From: Pseudomonadota bacterium
GTDB taxonomy: Bacteria; Pseudomonadota; Gammaproteobacteria; Burkholderiales; Rhodocyclaceae
Direction: 5' to 3'
DNA length: 64,000 nt
NCBI GenBank assembly: GCA_018241665.1
Contig: JAFEDK010000017.1
Coordinates: 124,001-188,000 of the forward strand
The notes below the pieces were generated by a model. That model made no database searches, was not told where the DNA came from, and saw nothing but the letters and a program-made list of their open reading frames with translations. Positions 62,791 through 64,000 of this stretch are shown in pieces (the first letter of the stretch is position 1; the number at the start of each line of letters is the position of its first letter). The position numbers were made by a program, and so were the translations under genes.

Positions 62791-63897
62791 ATGCTGCTCT
62801 TCACCGCGCCCCGCGACGCCCTTCTCGCCCCGCTGCAATCGGTATCCGGCATCGTCGAGAAGCGTCACACCCTGCCGATCCTCTCGAACGTGCTGATCGA
62901 GAAGAAGGGTGAGTCCCTCACCCTCCTCGCCACCGACATCGAAATCCAGATCCGCAACAGCACCACCGCGGCCGATGGCGCCGATGACGTGGCGATCACC
63001 GTCGGTGCCCGCAAGCTGCAGGACATCCTGCGCGCCCTGCCCGACACCGCCGACGTCAGCCTCACGCTCGACGACAAGCGCATCACCCTCAAGGCCGGCA
63101 AGAGCCGCTTCCAGCTGCAGACCCTGCCCGCCGCCGACTACCCGCGCCTGGCTCCGCCGGAAGGCGAAGGCATCCACTTCACCACCACCCAGAAGGCTTT
63201 CAAGAAGCAACTGGCGCTGGTGCAGTACGCCATGGCCCAGCAGGACATCCGCTACTACCTCAACGGCCTGCTGCTGGTCGTGTCCGGTGACGTGCTGCGC
63301 ATGGTCGCCACCGACGGCCACCGCCTGGCCTACGCAGCGTCCCCGCTGGTCGGCGATTACGCCCGCACCGACGTGATCCTGCCGCGCAAGACCGTCGTCG
63401 AACTGGCCCGCCAGCTGGCCGACTCCGACGACGCGCTGGAAGTCACCATCGTCGGCAACCAGATCGTCTTCCGCTTCGGCCACATCGAACTCATCTCCAA
63501 GCTCATCGACGGCAAGTTCCCCGACTACGAACGCGTCATCCCGCAAGGCCACCCCAAGCTGGTCAAGGCCAGCCGCCTGGCCCTGCTGCAGTCCCTGCAG
63601 CGTGCCGCCATTCTCACCAACGAGAAGTTCCGCGGCGTGCGCCTGATGCTCTCCGAAGGCAGCCTCAAGCTGGTGTCCACCAATGCCGAGCAGGAAGAAG
63701 CCCTCGAAGAACTCGAAGTCGACTACGCCGGCGACAGCCTCGACATCGGCTTCAACGTCACCTACCTGCTCGACGTGCTGACCAACGTCGCCGCCAACGA
63801 GATCGAGATCCGCTTCAACGACGGCAACGCCAGCGCCCTCTTCGGCCTCGCCGACAACGCCGACTTCAAGTACGTAGTCATGCCGATGCGGATCTGA
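62791..63897 (+). CDS. dnaN: DNA polymerase III beta sliding clamp
   Basis: Ring-shaped processivity clamp, 368 residues, three similar domains. N-terminus LLFTAPRDALLAPLQSVSGI, VEKRHTLPILSNVLIE, DGHRLAYAASPL in the middle and the C-terminal DFKYVVMPMRI. Start ATG 62791 with GGAG upstream. 88 bp after dnaA. Confidence 0.98.
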   Translation: MLLFTAPRDALLAPLQSVSGIVEKRHTLPILSNVLIEKKGESLTLLATDIEIQIRNSTTAADGADDVAITVGARKLQDILRALPDTADVSLTLDDKRITLKAGKSRFQLQTLPAADYPRLAPPEGEGIHFTTTQKAFKKQLALVQYAMAQQDIRYYLNGLLLVVSGDVLRMVATDGHRLAYAASPLVGDYARTDVILPRKTVVELARQLADSDDALEVTIVGNQIVFRFGHIELISKLIDGKFPDYERVIPQGHPKLVKASRLALLQSLQRAAILTNEKFRGVRLMLSEGSLKLVSTNAEQEEALEELEVDYAGDSLDIGFNVTYLLDVLTNVAANEIEIRFNDGNASALFGLADNADFKYVVMPMRI

Positions 63898-63923
63898 TCC
63901 GTCGCATCACCATCCGACTGCGA

Positions 63924-63939
63924 GCCCCCGTACGGGGGC
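63924..63939 (+). terminator. Palindrome between dnaN and gyrB
   Basis: GCCCCCGTACGGGGGC is a perfect palindrome 27 bp after the dnaN stop. No T-run follows; it may be a weak terminator or RNA-stability element. Confidence 0.4.
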
Positions 63940-63970
63940 GTCCTGCTGTACCCGCTGAACCGAGAACGCC

Positions 63971-64000
63971 ATGTCCGATACGCCGCAACAACCCGCACCC
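63971..64000 (+). CDS. gyrB: Start of gyrB (DNA gyrase subunit B), cut by window edge
   Basis: Only the first ten codons (MSDTPQQPAP) are present. The identity rests on the conserved dnaA-dnaN-gyrB order and on the spacing after dnaN, not on domain evidence. Confidence 0.6.
   Translation, partial: MSDTPQQPAP

Overview
The window looks like the origin-proximal part of a GC-rich betaproteobacterial chromosome, most likely a Rhodocyclales relative (Azospira/Dechloromonas/Zoogloea/Thauera type). That placement is an inference. It rests on the dnaA-dnaN-gyrB and mnmE-yidC-yidD-rnpA-rpmH blocks back to back, the rsmB-DUF4390-ntrY-ntrX cluster, two PEP-CTERM proteins with sigma-54-like promoters, rubrerythrin/rubredoxin genes and a DUF3683-type giant FAD/Fe-S oxidoreductase. 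I see no rRNA, tRNA, CRISPR array, insertion sequence or prophage.

Layout. 1-5.3 kb: a Cache-type sensor kinase (cut by the window edge) with its sigma-54 response regulator, then a split PAS + MCP receptor of the CetB/CetA kind. 5.4-13.6 kb: ilvA divergent from a RidA-family gene, a secreted GDSL hydrolase with PEP-CTERM tail, a 1292-residue FAD/Fe-S protein and a periplasmic carbonic anhydrase. 13.8-17.9 kb: a cobalamin cluster (degenerate CobL-like fusion, cobA, cbiA). 17.9-19.7 kb: a small accessory patch with a Sbal_3080-like lipoprotein, a lone FlgH homologue and a 74-residue protein. 19.7-21.4 kb: an aminotransferase and MarR regulator sharing two operators. 21.5-23.1 kb: hypoxanthine phosphoribosyltransferase and an elaB-yqjE-yqjK-type envelope stress operon. 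23.2-29.6 kb: a TetR-controlled RND efflux operon. 29.7-31.6 kb: rubrerythrin, rubredoxin and rubredoxin reductase. 31.8-35.8 kb: xth, pyrE, an MBL hydrolase, an OmpR-type regulator and mscL. 36-40.8 kb: a CHASE2 kinase and a cheY-cheC-diguanylate cyclase operon. 41-43.9 kb: a DUF2325 operon behind two Fur-like boxes, a Lys/Ala-rich periplasmic protein and a CHRD PEP-CTERM protein.

From priA (43.9 kb) to rpmH (61 kb) almost every gene is on the minus strand: priA, hemE, ntrXY, rsmB, speE, a TSUP transporter, sir2, tam, mnmE, yidC, yidD, rnpA, rpmH. From dnaA on (61.2 kb) all genes are on the plus strand. This switch fits a replication origin at the rpmH/dnaA boundary. Two parS sequences flank the TSUP gene 7 kb away. 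The 497-bp priA-hemE gap, the longest gene-free stretch, also carries DnaA boxes and is a rival or accessory origin candidate.

A palindromic repeat with core GGGCGAATTCATTCGCCC occurs four times, always between genes, three times as a facing pair. Regulatory DNA that can be read directly includes two -24/-12 promoters ahead of the two PEP-CTERM genes, MarR and TetR operators, two Fur-like boxes, the rpmH and dnaA promoters, and several hairpin terminators.
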